The translations under genes and the position numbers were made by a program. The notes beneath the pieces are model-generated. The model did not search any database, was not told the origin of the DNA, and was given only the letters and a program-made list of their open reading frames with translations. DNA of 64,000 nucleotides from Paenibacillus rhizosphaerae (GTDB lineage: Bacteria > Bacillota > Bacilli > Paenibacillales > Paenibacillaceae), in assembly GCF_014192015.1 (NCBI RefSeq), contig NZ_JACHXJ010000003.1, positions 857,200-921,199 on the forward strand. The letters are read 5' to 3'. This document shows positions 26,114 to 35,821 of the stretch, one piece after another; within the stretch, counting starts at the first letter, position 1, and each line of letters opens with the position of its first letter.

Positions 26114-27025
26114 ATGCTCTACCTCACGATAGTCGCTATCGCCGTAATCGCTCTGCTCGTCGTCCGCCTCCTGCGGATGCGCAGGGAACTTCGGCGAGTA
26201 ACCGTCCAGCTGAAAAGCTACAACGAAGGCAGATCCGGCAAGAAAACCGATTTGTCCTATTACGAAAAAGGTCTTGAAACGCTTGCGGCTGAAATCAACC
26301 GTTTGATAGACCGGGTGACCGAGAGCGGCGCCCTGCAGCGCCGAACGGAAAACGAGCTGAAGCAGGCGATCGCCAACATGTCTCATGATATCCGCACGCC
26401 GTTGACGTCGATCTTCGGTTACATCCAGCTGCTCGAGGCCGATGATCTCAGTCCCGAAGAAAGGCATGCCTATTTAAGCGTCATAAAACACCGTTCGCAG
26501 CGTCTGCAGGCGCTGCTGAACGATTTTTTCGAGCTGTCCGTGATCGAGTCCACCGATTACGAGCTGAAGCCGGCGCGCATCCGTTTCGTCCCGGTGCTGC
26601 AGGGTGTCATCATGAGCCTGTACGACCAGTTCACCGACTGCGGCATCACCCCATTGCTGGAGTTTCCTGAAGAGGAGATCATCGGGTTCGCGGATGAGTC
26701 GGCCGTCAAACGGGTCATCGAAAACCTGCTGCTCAATACGATCAAGCACACGCGCGGCGAAGTCGGCATCGGGCTGAAGCGGCAAAATAACGAGGCCGTG
26801 CTGATCATCCGCAATGATGCCCCGCATCTCGCCGGAACCGATCCCTCCCTGCTGTTTGACCGCTTCTATACAGCGGACCAAACGCGCTCCGGTAAAGGGA
26901 CCGGCCTCGGCTTGTCCATCGCCCGCAGCCTGATGGAGAAGATGGGCGGCCGGCTGTCCGCCGAGCTGAGCGGGGACGTGCTGACGATGACGTGCCGCTG
27001 GGGGCTTGCCGGCGGGAATTCTTAG
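26114..27025 (+). CDS. Sensor histidine kinase
   Basis: 303 residues. A single N-terminal membrane helix (residues 2-20), no extracellular domain, then a coiled linker and the HisKA domain with H91 (NMSHDIRTPLTS). The HATPase domain has VIENLLLNTIKH, LFDRFYT and GTGLGLSIARSLMEKMGG. It is the natural partner of the regulator at 23490. With no sensor domain outside the cell, it probably reads the state of the ABC transporter or a membrane signal (inference). AAGGAGG lies 10 bases before the ATG. Confidence 0.92.
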   Translation: MLYLTIVAIAVIALLVVRLLRMRRELRRVTVQLKSYNEGRSGKKTDLSYYEKGLETLAAEINRLIDRVTESGALQRRTENELKQAIANMSHDIRTPLTSIFGYIQLLEADDLSPEERHAYLSVIKHRSQRLQALLNDFFELSVIESTDYELKPARIRFVPVLQGVIMSLYDQFTDCGITPLLEFPEEEIIGFADESAVKRVIENLLLNTIKHTRGEVGIGLKRQNNEAVLIIRNDAPHLAGTDPSLLFDRFYTADQTRSGKGTGLGLSIARSLMEKMGGRLSAELSGDVLTMTCRWGLAGGNS

Positions 27026-27081
27026 GGGATGTTGAGGGATGTTGATCACCTTATAGGAGATGCTGTACGGGTTGACGTTTA

Positions 27082-27147
27082 TACAAAAAAGAACCCCTTG
27101 GAATGGCTCTGCCGGGCTTCAGCCCTCCTGCCACCAAGGGGTTCTTT
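27082..27147 (-). terminator. Terminator of the MoxR-VWA locus
   Basis: A 14-bp perfect stem AAAGAACCCCTTGG/CCAAGGGGTTCTTT with a structured 32-base loop; T run on the minus strand. Confidence 0.9.
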
Positions 27148-27220
27148 GATTGGCGTGTATATGGGTATGCGCGAGTTCTGCTATTAAGCGCACGGCAGAC
27201 AGTCATGTCTGCTGCGGGCC

Positions 27221-30160
27221 CTAGCGCGAGTTCCGCTTGCGGGCGGCCAGCAGGCGGTCCATCGCTGCGGACCGCCCTTCTTCCGGCTGCGGCGGGCTTT
27301 GCGCCGCAGCTTCCTTGCCCGGCCCGGCCTCCGTCGGCCGGGCTGCAGGCGCCCCGCGCGGCGGCGAAGGCGAAGCCGCCGGGCGGGACGCCCCCGAAGC
27401 CGGACGCTCCGCTCCGGCTTCCTGCGGGCTGCGCCCGCTGGCGTCGGCCGCGCCGCGCTCCGCGCGCGCCTGCGGCGCCGGTGCCGGCGGCCCGGCCGAG
27501 CGGCCGCCGTAGAAGGCGGCGGTGCGCTGCTTGCGCGCCGCCAGCCGGCCCAGGCCGGCGTCCGGGGCCTCTGCCCCGCCGGCCGGTGCTTGCCGCCGCC
27601 GCAGGATGGCGGCGGCCCGCGATGCGATGGCGCCCCATGGGAGCGCCAGGCGGCGGACGGCAATGTCCGCCACCCACAGCACCAGGGCGGCGGCCAGCAG
27701 CGCGTAGCTCCAATCATGGAGCTGGCGGCTCGGCTTGGCTTTGGCGGCAAACACCTGCTCCGGATGGTCGATCGACAGCATCCGGCCGCCGGTCAGCTCA
27801 GCCAGGCGCTGAAGCTCCTGATCCGCATTCCCGTCCGCAATCCGGTATTCCGGGGAGTAAGGGACGACCAGCCCGCTGCCGGGCGCGGCCGGCTTGCCGC
27901 TGCCATCCAGCAGCGTCATCAGATACGAACCGGACTGCTCCACCGGCAGCTCTCCGGTATAGCTTCCCGGCGCCTCCTGAACGAGATCCACCTTATGCTC
28001 CTGCAGATCATCCCCGGTAATGACCGCCTGCAGTTTATCCGTGCCAGCCGTATCCGATTTGACTTCAAAACGAACCTGATTTCCCTCGATCTGCGTGCTT
28101 ACCTCATAAGGGGAAGCCGTAAACTGCGGGAAGGTCCACTTCACCATCTGGGTCACGACATTAGAGAAGGCGGGCCAGGCTACCCAGTCCTTCGACCATT
28201 TGCCCATCAGATCGCTCGTCCAGGCAACGGATCGGCCGGATCCGTACTGCCACCTCGCCAGCAGGGGGTCGGGCTCCGGACTGGTCAACACCGTCTGCGC
28301 CCCCTGCTTCGGCGTCGTGGCGACATAGCCGTAAATTTGCGGCACGCCGTTTTCAAACAAAGACGTCCAGTCTCCGCCGTTTTGCAGGGCCGGTACAAAC
28401 GGCTTGTCCACGATGTAGGACTTGGACATCATCGCGGCTTCACGGCTGAAAATCGCCGGTATCGACGAAGCGTCATCCACGAAGTAGTAACGTCCCTTGG
28501 CTTCATCTGCCAGCGACTGCAGCAGATTGACGTCCGCGTCCATCCCGACCGCAACCGTGGACATCGTGATTTTGCCGCCCTTCATCTGCTCGATCAAATC
28601 GCTGTACCCGCCGTTTCCGGCCGACTGCCCGTCGGTCATCAGAATGATATGCTTCCGCTGGGCCTTGACCTTCAGCATTTCCTCCACGGCAGACGCCGCG
28701 GCCGGGTAAATATCGGTCCCGCCCTCGCTTTGGATGGATTGGATCTGCGATATGACGTCTTCTTTGCCGTTCGCCAGGGGCTGAGGGGTCACCACCCACC
28801 ACGGCTGGGAATCAAAAGCGACCACGCCGACCGTATCCTTGGATCTCAGCATCTCCACCGTACGGATCGCCGCTTCCTTGGCCAGCTCCATTTTGTCCCC
28901 GCTCATGCTGCCCGAACGGTCGATAACCAGGATCAGGCCGAGGGACGGGATCTCCCGCTTGCCCTCAAGCTCCATGGAGACGGGCAGCAGTTTTTCGATC
29001 GGCGTCTTGAAATAGCCGCCCATGCCGTAACTGTCCTCACCTCCGGTCATCATAAGGCCGACCCCGTAGGTGCGGACCGCCTGTTCGATCATGGCCATCC
29101 GACGCTCGCCGACCTGGTCACCGGATACGTTGTTAAAAACGATGGAATCATACGCCGCATACTTTGCCGGCTCCAGCGGCAGAACACTCGGATCGATCCG
29201 GTCGTACTGAACCAGGCCCGATGACAGGGCCGACGCAAGATTGGCCGCGTTCCCCTTCTCGCCTTCCACGATCAGCACCTTGGGCGGACCGTCCACCCGG
29301 GTAAAGGCGTATCCCGCATTGTTGGCCGACTGGCGGTCGCCGTCCATGAAAATTTCGGCACGATAGCGGTGAAGCCCCGTTTTTTTCGCCAGCCCCTTCA
29401 CGGCATACCGGTTGTCTCCCGGGGTCACGTCCACCGACTCGCGTCCGATCTCCGCGTTGTCTTCATACAGCCGGAGCTCGCCCTTGCCTTTATAGGTGCT
29501 CCGCACCAGCACTTCGATATAATAGGACTCTGCTTGATAGAGCTTCTCCGGGACTTTGACCTCTTCCACGGAAACGTCCTGCTGTTCGGACGAAGGCATC
29601 TCCAGCACGTCAACCGGGATGCCCTGGTCCTTCAACAGCCGTCCGGCCGACAGCATGCTGCCGACATTCTCCTCTCCGTCGGTGATCAGGACGATCCGGG
29701 AATCCGACCGGCTGTCCAGCATGCTCCCGGAGAGTGTCATGCCGGCTTCCAGATTCGTGTACTCCCGCTTCAGGTCCGCATTAAGCCGAAGGGAGCCCGG
29801 AACCTCGCGTGTCTCTTTTTGTTCAACAGCCGCGTCCAGACCCGTTGATACCACCGCGATGGTGTCCTTAGGTTCCTTTCCCTTGGCCGATTGTCCGATA
29901 AACGCTTCGGCGCTTTCCGTGTCCGTCATGCTCATCGAGCGGTCGACGACATATACAACCTTCTTTTGGTGCAATACGGTGTAAGACTGCAATCCGGACA
30001 GCATCAGCACAAGCAGCAGCAGGATCACGGAACGGATGGCGATCGCCCAGGTCTTGCGGCGGCCGGACAACCGAAAATCCGATCTGTACGCATACACCAT
30101 CAGAAGCGCCAGCGGCAGGACCAGCAGCAGCAGCCAAGGGTGATTAAATTGAACGCCCAC
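27221..30160 (-). CDS. Membrane protein with two VWA domains and amidotransferase-like domain
   Basis: 979 residues. Two membrane helices at the N-terminus (about 8-25 and 40-58), a first VWA domain with MIDAS DRSMS, a glutamine-amidotransferase-like Rossmann domain (PPKVLIVEGEKGNAANL to MMTGGEDSYGMGGY) without a catalytic cysteine, a second VWA domain with MIDAS DRSGS and TDIYPA, a further beta-rich region, a last membrane helix near 808-830, and a cytoplasmic tail of about 135 residues that is very rich in Ala, Pro, Gly and Arg. VWA domains bind partners through the metal site. Function unknown. Last gene of the locus; its start overlaps the preceding gene by 17 bases. Confidence 0.85.
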   Translation of the reverse strand: MGVQFNHPWLLLLVLPLALLMVYAYRSDFRLSGRRKTWAIAIRSVILLLLVLMLSGLQSYTVLHQKKVVYVVDRSMSMTDTESAEAFIGQSAKGKEPKDTIAVVSTGLDAAVEQKETREVPGSLRLNADLKREYTNLEAGMTLSGSMLDSRSDSRIVLITDGEENVGSMLSAGRLLKDQGIPVDVLEMPSSEQQDVSVEEVKVPEKLYQAESYYIEVLVRSTYKGKGELRLYEDNAEIGRESVDVTPGDNRYAVKGLAKKTGLHRYRAEIFMDGDRQSANNAGYAFTRVDGPPKVLIVEGEKGNAANLASALSSGLVQYDRIDPSVLPLEPAKYAAYDSIVFNNVSGDQVGERRMAMIEQAVRTYGVGLMMTGGEDSYGMGGYFKTPIEKLLPVSMELEGKREIPSLGLILVIDRSGSMSGDKMELAKEAAIRTVEMLRSKDTVGVVAFDSQPWWVVTPQPLANGKEDVISQIQSIQSEGGTDIYPAAASAVEEMLKVKAQRKHIILMTDGQSAGNGGYSDLIEQMKGGKITMSTVAVGMDADVNLLQSLADEAKGRYYFVDDASSIPAIFSREAAMMSKSYIVDKPFVPALQNGGDWTSLFENGVPQIYGYVATTPKQGAQTVLTSPEPDPLLARWQYGSGRSVAWTSDLMGKWSKDWVAWPAFSNVVTQMVKWTFPQFTASPYEVSTQIEGNQVRFEVKSDTAGTDKLQAVITGDDLQEHKVDLVQEAPGSYTGELPVEQSGSYLMTLLDGSGKPAAPGSGLVVPYSPEYRIADGNADQELQRLAELTGGRMLSIDHPEQVFAAKAKPSRQLHDWSYALLAAALVLWVADIAVRRLALPWGAIASRAAAILRRRQAPAGGAEAPDAGLGRLAARKQRTAAFYGGRSAGPPAPAPQARAERGAADASGRSPQEAGAERPASGASRPAASPSPPRGAPAARPTEAGPGKEAAAQSPPQPEEGRSAAMDRLLAARKRNSR

Positions 30161-32153
30161 GCTGGTACACCCCCCATTCGGTCACAATCATCAGCAGCAC
30201 GACGGCCGCGGCCAGCCACATGAGCGAGTAGCGGCTCTGACCGATTTTCCCATCCGCTCCGTGATTCCCTGCCTGTTCTCCGGCAGCTGCCGCCGCCCTG
30301 CCTGTATCGTCGTCTTGGCCTGATTTCAAAACAACCGGCTTAGAGGAGGCAAAGGACCCCTCAAAAGGATCGGCAGCCGCCTCCACCAGATAGCTGGTGG
30401 TGTTGCCTTGATTGTTCCGCTCTTCGAAAGCATATAATCCGGGTACTTGCGGCGCCGTCTGCAGGGAGGATATCCCCCGCTCCCGCTTCTGCACCTCCGG
30501 AACCAGCGCTCCCGCACCAGGCACTCCGGTATGCTGCACCTTCCATTCCGCTTGCTCCGCATCCGCCGCGATCGGCACCTCCATGCCCGATCCGGCGATT
30601 ACCCTGCCGAGACCCGTGCCTTCGCCTTCGTTCAGCCAAGACACCGCGTTATGGACGAGGATCGGAAATTCCGCCGATAGCGGCAGATCCGTGTCCTGCA
30701 GCCGGAACAGAAACGACAGGCGCGGATGTCCCGCCTCCTTGCCCGCATATATTGCCGGCGTACCGCCGATCGTCACCAGCGGCTCGGCCCAGGCCGGCAG
30801 CGGTTTCTTGTGCAGCGCACCCACGTAGAGGCCTTTCAGCGTGATGTACCGGTTTACCGGATGATCGGATACTTTAGGCTCCTGACCGTTCACCTTGACT
30901 TCCGGACCGCTGCCGCCGATCGACCACAGCGGGGTTTCTTCAAGCAGCTGCTTCCAGGAACCTTCCTTCGTAAAAGCAGGCGCCTGCCCGTCCACAACAA
31001 TCAAATCCGGCGGATCCTTGGGAACCTGTGGAACAGACGCATGGTTTCCTGAATCCGCTGTTTTTGCGGAATCGCTGGATGCCACCTCTTCCGTCGTCAT
31101 CCGGGTCACCTGCGCTCCGGTCAACTGCAGCGCCTTCTCCAGAAACAGATTGCCCGGCGTCAGCAGCAGAATGCTCGGCTCCCGGCTGCTTTTCCCAAAA
31201 GCGTAAGCTGCGTTGTCCGCGGCATATCCGTCATCGCCATCCAGCTCAATCCGGTAAACATCCGCCGGCGCCAGAGACTGCAGGACCAGCGTGGCGCTGT
31301 GCCGGGTAAGATCGGCCGATTCGGTAAGCAGCAGCTTGTTGTCCCCGTAAATGCGCACTTCGACCGGCGTATCCCATGTCCCGCTCGAGCCGAGCACGGC
31401 CACCGCATCATTGCCTTCCTTGCCCTGCTGAATGCCAAACTGCTGGATGCCGGCATTTTTCACCGGACCGCTTCCAACCAGGACCGTGTGGGCCGGAACT
31501 TCAAACGTCACCTGGTCGCTGGTGCCCTTCCATTCGCCGTCCGTAAAAAGGACAACCTCCGCCTTCTGCTCCTCCCGTGTAAGCGCAGAGGCCAGCGATA
31601 GCGTCTCATTATACGCCGCCTGTCCGTAGTAAGGCGTGAGGCCGTCAATCGCATCCTGAATGCGCTTCACATCCTTTTCCCGGGAAATGACGACGTCGGG
31701 CTCGGATTTCATACTGAGCAGGGTAACCTCGCTGCCACGGGCATGCTTCTTCACATATTGCTTCATCTCGGATTTCATCCGTTCGATCCGCGTCTCCTGC
31801 GGGTTCTGGGAAGGCTGTTCTGCATTGCCGGCCGGTGGCCCAGCTGTTGCGCCCATGCTCCCGGATGTATCGGCAACGAAAACGATATGCCCCCCGCTAT
31901 TTCCGGATACCCACAGATAAGGCTGCAGCAGGGCAAAAACGAGCAGCGCGGCGGCAAGCAGCTGGAGCCACATCAGCAGACGATTTTGCAGCTTCTGCCA
32001 CGGGCGGTTGGCTTCGATATTCTTCAGCACCCGGTCCCACAGCAGGTGGCTGGGCACGGTGGTGTCTATAAACTTGCGTTTGAGCAAATACATCAGCAGA
32101 ATCGCCGGTATGCTGAGCGCAAACCACAGCCCTGCCCATGAACCGATTCCCAC
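30144..32153 (-). CDS. BatA/VWA-domain membrane protein
   Basis: 669 residues with GTG start after AAAGGGGGG. The N-terminal SWAGLWFALSIPAILLMYLL with the following short loop is the BatA-type aerotolerance-regulator N-terminal domain; a second helix spans about 58-78. The VWA domain starts HIVFVADTSGSM (MIDAS DTSGS). A Rossmann-like segment (PSILLLTPGNLFLEKAL, DLIVVDG) resembles the amidotransferase-like folds of the neighbouring proteins. The C-terminal helix is SLMWLAAAVVLLMIVTEWGV. Together with MoxR and DUF58 it forms the classical MoxR-VWA set; the client is unknown. Confidence 0.85.
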   Translation of the reverse strand: MGIGSWAGLWFALSIPAILLMYLLKRKFIDTTVPSHLLWDRVLKNIEANRPWQKLQNRLLMWLQLLAAALLVFALLQPYLWVSGNSGGHIVFVADTSGSMGATAGPPAGNAEQPSQNPQETRIERMKSEMKQYVKKHARGSEVTLLSMKSEPDVVISREKDVKRIQDAIDGLTPYYGQAAYNETLSLASALTREEQKAEVVLFTDGEWKGTSDQVTFEVPAHTVLVGSGPVKNAGIQQFGIQQGKEGNDAVAVLGSSGTWDTPVEVRIYGDNKLLLTESADLTRHSATLVLQSLAPADVYRIELDGDDGYAADNAAYAFGKSSREPSILLLTPGNLFLEKALQLTGAQVTRMTTEEVASSDSAKTADSGNHASVPQVPKDPPDLIVVDGQAPAFTKEGSWKQLLEETPLWSIGGSGPEVKVNGQEPKVSDHPVNRYITLKGLYVGALHKKPLPAWAEPLVTIGGTPAIYAGKEAGHPRLSFLFRLQDTDLPLSAEFPILVHNAVSWLNEGEGTGLGRVIAGSGMEVPIAADAEQAEWKVQHTGVPGAGALVPEVQKRERGISSLQTAPQVPGLYAFEERNNQGNTTSYLVEAAADPFEGSFASSKPVVLKSGQDDDTGRAAAAAGEQAGNHGADGKIGQSRYSLMWLAAAVVLLMIVTEWGVYQRGRSI

Positions 32154-32187
32154 AATGCTTCCCCCCTTTCTCTGTAAGCCTGGCCCG

Positions 32188-33117
32188 TCAGGCGATGACA
32201 AGACCTGCCCCCGCCATGACGCCAAACACCGCCTTTTGCAGGCTCATATCTGTCGAAACCCGGATGAAGGTCATGCCGCGATCCGCAGCCAGCTTCATTA
32301 GGTATTCCTGATACCGTTCAAGCTCGTCCCGGTAGGCTCGTAACACTTTGCCGGTGAAGGCGATATCCTTACCGGTGCGCAGTTCGCTGTCGATCAGCCT
32401 CAGGTCGCCGCTGTAGGCCGGATCAATTTCCTCCGGGGCCAGCACCTGAACGAGCACGACCTCCTGCCCTGCCCCTCTTAGGCGGCTCAGCATGAGCCCG
32501 AGATCCTCTTCCCGTTCATCCAGCCAGAAGTCCGAGAAGATCCAGGTCATGCCCGGCAGCCTGGGCATCGCTCCCGGTGCGCCGAAGGCTGCCGCCAGGC
32601 TTCCTTCTTCTCCGGGTGCTGCGTCCTGAAAAAACCGAAACAGGCGATGGGCCGCCCCGCGCCCGCGGAGCACGGGCAGGCGGGAGTCGATCTGGCTGCT
32701 GAAGCAGCAGGCCTGCAGCCTTTCATAAGAGCTCAGCGCGATATATCCGATGCTGGCGGCCAGCTGCTTCGCATACCGCAGCTTGGAGGGAACCGCTTCA
32801 TTCCCTTCCCGTCCAGGGGTCCCGCCTGCAAAATCCATCGAAGCGGAGCAGTCCACGTACAGGCTGACCATCAGCTCCTGTTCGTCCATAAACTGCCGGA
32901 CGAACGGTTTGCCTGTCCGCGCATACACGCCCCAGTCGAACCGGCGGATGTCATCCCCGGGAGCGTAAGGCCGATAATCGGCGAATTCGAGCGAAGAGCC
33001 GAGCCGGCTGGAGCGCCGTTTGCCCTGGAGGGTACCGGCCACGCGTTTCGCGGAGCCAAGGCTCATCCGCTCCAGCCGTACCATCCAGTCCGGGGGCAGC
33101 AGGTATTCCGCGCTCAT
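32188..33117 (-). CDS. DUF58 domain protein
   Basis: 309 residues, the usual partner of MoxR ATPases. The DUF58 signature is EFADYRPYAPGDDIRRFDWG, followed by VYARTGKPFVRQF and a VWA-like strand with MIDAS DCSAS. No membrane segment is clear. It overlaps the MoxR gene by four bases (ATGA), indicating coupled translation. Confidence 0.9.
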   Translation of the reverse strand: MSAEYLLPPDWMVRLERMSLGSAKRVAGTLQGKRRSSRLGSSLEFADYRPYAPGDDIRRFDWGVYARTGKPFVRQFMDEQELMVSLYVDCSASMDFAGGTPGREGNEAVPSKLRYAKQLAASIGYIALSSYERLQACCFSSQIDSRLPVLRGRGAAHRLFRFFQDAAPGEEGSLAAAFGAPGAMPRLPGMTWIFSDFWLDEREEDLGLMLSRLRGAGQEVVLVQVLAPEEIDPAYSGDLRLIDSELRTGKDIAFTGKVLRAYRDELERYQEYLMKLAADRGMTFIRVSTDMSLQKAVFGVMAGAGLVIA

Positions 33118-34103
33118 CCCTGCGCCTCCGCCCGCTCCAGCATCTCGCGGATCACCTGGTCTGTCGTAATACCCATGGCCTGGCCTTCAAAGTTCAAAAA
33201 TATCCGGTGCCGCAATGCCGGCACCGCGACGGCATGGATATCGCTTGTGGACAGGTGCATCCTTCCCTGGCAGACCGCCCGGACTTTCCCCGCCGAAATG
33301 ATCGACTGGATGCCGCGCGGTCCCGAACCGAAGCGAACGTACTTCTTGACGCCCTCCGGCGCCGATGCCTCTTCCGGATGGGTCATCATCAGCAGCCGGG
33401 CCGCATAATCCAGCACTTCATCGGCGACCAGCACTTCCCTTGCCCCCTGCTGGATTTCCAGCAGCTCTGCGGCACCGGCCTGCTTCCGCACCTCGGGCTG
33501 ACGGTTCGTCGTCGTCCGCCGGACGATTTCCTTCAGCTCCTCGCTTCCCGGATATGGCACGAGAATTTTGAGCAGGAACCGGTCCAGCTGGGCTTCCGGC
33601 AGCGGATAGGTCCCTTCGTTTTCAAGCGGGTTTTGCGTCGCCAGGACGAAGAACGGTTTTGGCAGAACATGTGTCTCGCTGCCGACCGTCACCGTTTTCT
33701 CCTGCATCGCCTCCAGCAAAGCGCTCTGCGTTTTCGGGGTGGCCCGGTTGATCTCATCCGCCAGCACGATGCTGCTGAAGAGCGGCCCGCGCTGAAAAGA
33801 CATCGAAGTCTCCCCCTGCCGGCCGAAAGAAATAACCTGCGTACCCGTAATGTCGCTTGGCATTAAATCCGGCGTAAACTGGATGCGCGAGAACGACAGG
33901 TCGAGCGTGTCGGCAATCGTACGGACCAGCATCGTCTTGCCCAGACCGGGAATGCCTTCCAGAAGAGCATGGCCCCCCGCAAAGATGCACCACAGCATCT
34001 GCTCGACGACCTCCTGCTGGCCCACGATCACCTCGGCGATCTGCTCCCGTACCCGGGATATCGTCTCTTTCCAAGCTTCCGGTTGAATTTGCGTATCCAG
34101 CAT
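33114..34103 (-). CDS. MoxR-family AAA+ ATPase
   Basis: 329 residues. Walker A GIPGLGKTM, Walker B IVLADEINRATPKTQSALLE, sensor ATQNPLENEGTYPLPEAQLD and arginine finger region DRFLLK identify the MoxR family. MoxR proteins act as chaperone-like ATPases with VWA/DUF58 partners in maturing protein or metal complexes. GAGGAGG lies upstream of the ATG. Placed between a coiled-coil membrane protein and DUF58. Confidence 0.94.
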   Translation of the reverse strand: MLDTQIQPEAWKETISRVREQIAEVIVGQQEVVEQMLWCIFAGGHALLEGIPGLGKTMLVRTIADTLDLSFSRIQFTPDLMPSDITGTQVISFGRQGETSMSFQRGPLFSSIVLADEINRATPKTQSALLEAMQEKTVTVGSETHVLPKPFFVLATQNPLENEGTYPLPEAQLDRFLLKILVPYPGSEELKEIVRRTTTNRQPEVRKQAGAAELLEIQQGAREVLVADEVLDYAARLLMMTHPEEASAPEGVKKYVRFGSGPRGIQSIISAGKVRAVCQGRMHLSTSDIHAVAVPALRHRIFLNFEGQAMGITTDQVIREMLERAEAQG

Positions 34104-34126
34104 TAGCCTTCCTCCTCAATTGTGGA

Positions 34127-35821
34127 TCAGGGATTCGGATTGATTCCCGTAAAATACTCCTCGACCAGGCCCTGCATCTGCTGCGGCAGGTCGCTGCGCC
34201 CCAGCGACTTTTTGGCCTCGGCCTCATATTCTTTGTACACTTCCTCGTAAGGACGGCTCGCTCCCTCGACTCCCGGGGCCACGCCGCCTTTCTGGACCGT
34301 TCCGCCGCCACCTTGAATTGGACCGTTGTCTGCCTGCACGTTCCCTTTGCCGGCAAATTCGCGCGGCGTCGTGACGAGCTCGCGACCGCCTTGGCCCAGG
34401 CCTGCACCGGAACCGCCAGGCCCCTGGCCTGAGCCGCCGCGCCCGGATCCGCCTTGACCTGCGCCGGAACCGGATCCGCTTCCTGATCCGCTGCCGGATC
34501 CCTGGCCGGGGCCGTTGCCTTGCCCACCGGCTGAGCCCGCTCCGCCAGCCGGCTCCGATGCATCGCCCCCGCCGCTGTCCGAAGGCTCGCCCATCCCGGC
34601 CGACTCCGCCAGGGCCAGCTGTTCCGCCGCGCCGCCGGTGGCCCAGGCATCCGATACGGGCATGCCGGCCGCCGTCATCTGCGAAGCCAAGCCGAGCCCC
34701 TGCGATGCCAGGCTGGCAGCCATTGCCGAAGCGGCGTCGGATTGGCTGGAAGACGCCAGGCTTGCGGCAATCGCTTTAGCCAGTTCATCCTCCAGCCCCT
34801 TCAAGGCTTCGTCCAGCTTGGAAGGGTCCGTGCCGGCCAGCGCCTGCTCCGCTTTGTTGAGCGCTTCCTGAAGGGCCCTGGTGTCCTGCTTCTTCGCGGC
34901 CTCTTCGGCCATCTTCTTCAGAGCCTCCCGCAGCTGCTCCTTCTCTTCCGGCGACAGCTTCTGGATTTGCTTCTTCAGCTGGTCCAGCGCTTTCTTCATC
35001 GCAGCCTGATCTTTCTGCTCCAGGCTCTTCCCGATGGAAGACAGCTGGGGCGTCTGCTGCATCTTCCGGCCCAGCTCCGACAGGTTCCGCGCCTTCTCTT
35101 CCTGCTGTTTGGCCGTCTGCTCCATGGCCTTCATCGTTTTCTCCAGCTGCTCCAAGGCCCGGTCCGGATCCTTGGTCCCGCGCAGTTCCTTTTGCAGCGA
35201 TTTGAGGTGGTCGGCCAGCGGTTTTTTCGCCGTCAGATCCAGCTTCTTCGTCTCGAGCTCTTTCACCAGATCTTCCGTTTTCTTCCGCTGTTCCTGAACC
35301 CACTGCTTCTGCTCCGCCGCCTGGGCAAGCTTGTCGTCCATCGGGCTTGGCAGCAGTGCCAGAGCAAGGCATACAGCAAGTCCCCCACCGCAGCCAGCCC
35401 ACCACTTCGTCAGCTTCGGCCTGCTCAGCCTTGTCTTCAGCTGTGCCGTAAACAGGCGGCCGTATTCGGCGGCCTGGGTCCGCTGCCACCGAGCCGCCGC
35501 CGAATCGTTCCCGGCAAAAGACAATGCGGTCACCATCATGTCGCTTCGCTCCGCGCTGCCGCTGGCGAGGTCCATCGCCTCAGCCGCTTCCTTCACACGG
35601 ATGCGGTGCAGCAGCCCGGCGGCCAGACCGGCAGCCGCCCCTGCTATCACAAGCCCGGCAGCGGCCAGCTGGTAGAAAGGAATCGGCCACAGCCTGGCGG
35701 CGAGCAGGAGAAGCAGCGCTGCCGTCAAACCACAGAATAACCCGTATGCCAAATACCTCTGCATTCTGAAGACCTGCAGACGGGCGCGGGCCCGGTGAAT
35801 CGCCTGCATGATCGGGTCCAT
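34127..35821 (-). CDS. Coiled-coil membrane protein with Gly/Ser linker
   Basis: 564 residues, not assigned to a known family. Two membrane helices at the N-terminus (about 25-70) and a third near 145-158 (GGGLAVCLALALLPSP), then a long Lys/Glu/Gln-rich region (about 165-330) predicted to be a coiled coil, an Ala/Ser-rich stretch, and a low-complexity linker with repeated Gly-Ser (about 425-475) before a conserved-looking tail with YEEVYKEYEAEAKKSLGRSD. Such proteins are often seen beside MoxR in Bacilli. AAAGGAGGTG precedes the ATG. Possible scaffold for the VWA proteins (inference). Confidence 0.75.
   Translation of the reverse strand: MDPIMQAIHRARARLQVFRMQRYLAYGLFCGLTAALLLLLAARLWPIPFYQLAAAGLVIAGAAAGLAAGLLHRIRVKEAAEAMDLASGSAERSDMMVTALSFAGNDSAAARWQRTQAAEYGRLFTAQLKTRLSRPKLTKWWAGCGGGLAVCLALALLPSPMDDKLAQAAEQKQWVQEQRKKTEDLVKELETKKLDLTAKKPLADHLKSLQKELRGTKDPDRALEQLEKTMKAMEQTAKQQEEKARNLSELGRKMQQTPQLSSIGKSLEQKDQAAMKKALDQLKKQIQKLSPEEKEQLREALKKMAEEAAKKQDTRALQEALNKAEQALAGTDPSKLDEALKGLEDELAKAIAASLASSSQSDAASAMAASLASQGLGLASQMTAAGMPVSDAWATGGAAEQLALAESAGMGEPSDSGGGDASEPAGGAGSAGGQGNGPGQGSGSGSGSGSGSGAGQGGSGRGGSGQGPGGSGAGLGQGGRELVTTPREFAGKGNVQADNGPIQGGGGTVQKGGVAPGVEGASRPYEEVYKEYEAEAKKSLGRSDLPQQMQGLVEEYFTGINPNP

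Noticed and set aside
27103-28020. Pro/Ala/Arg-rich plus-strand frame
   Set aside because: Arises from the G+C-rich tail of the double-VWA gene on the other strand; it even starts inside that operon's terminator.
34380-34530. Repeated short units suggestive of a repeat array
   Set aside because: They are codons of a Gly-Ser linker within an open frame, without spacer-repeat regularity.
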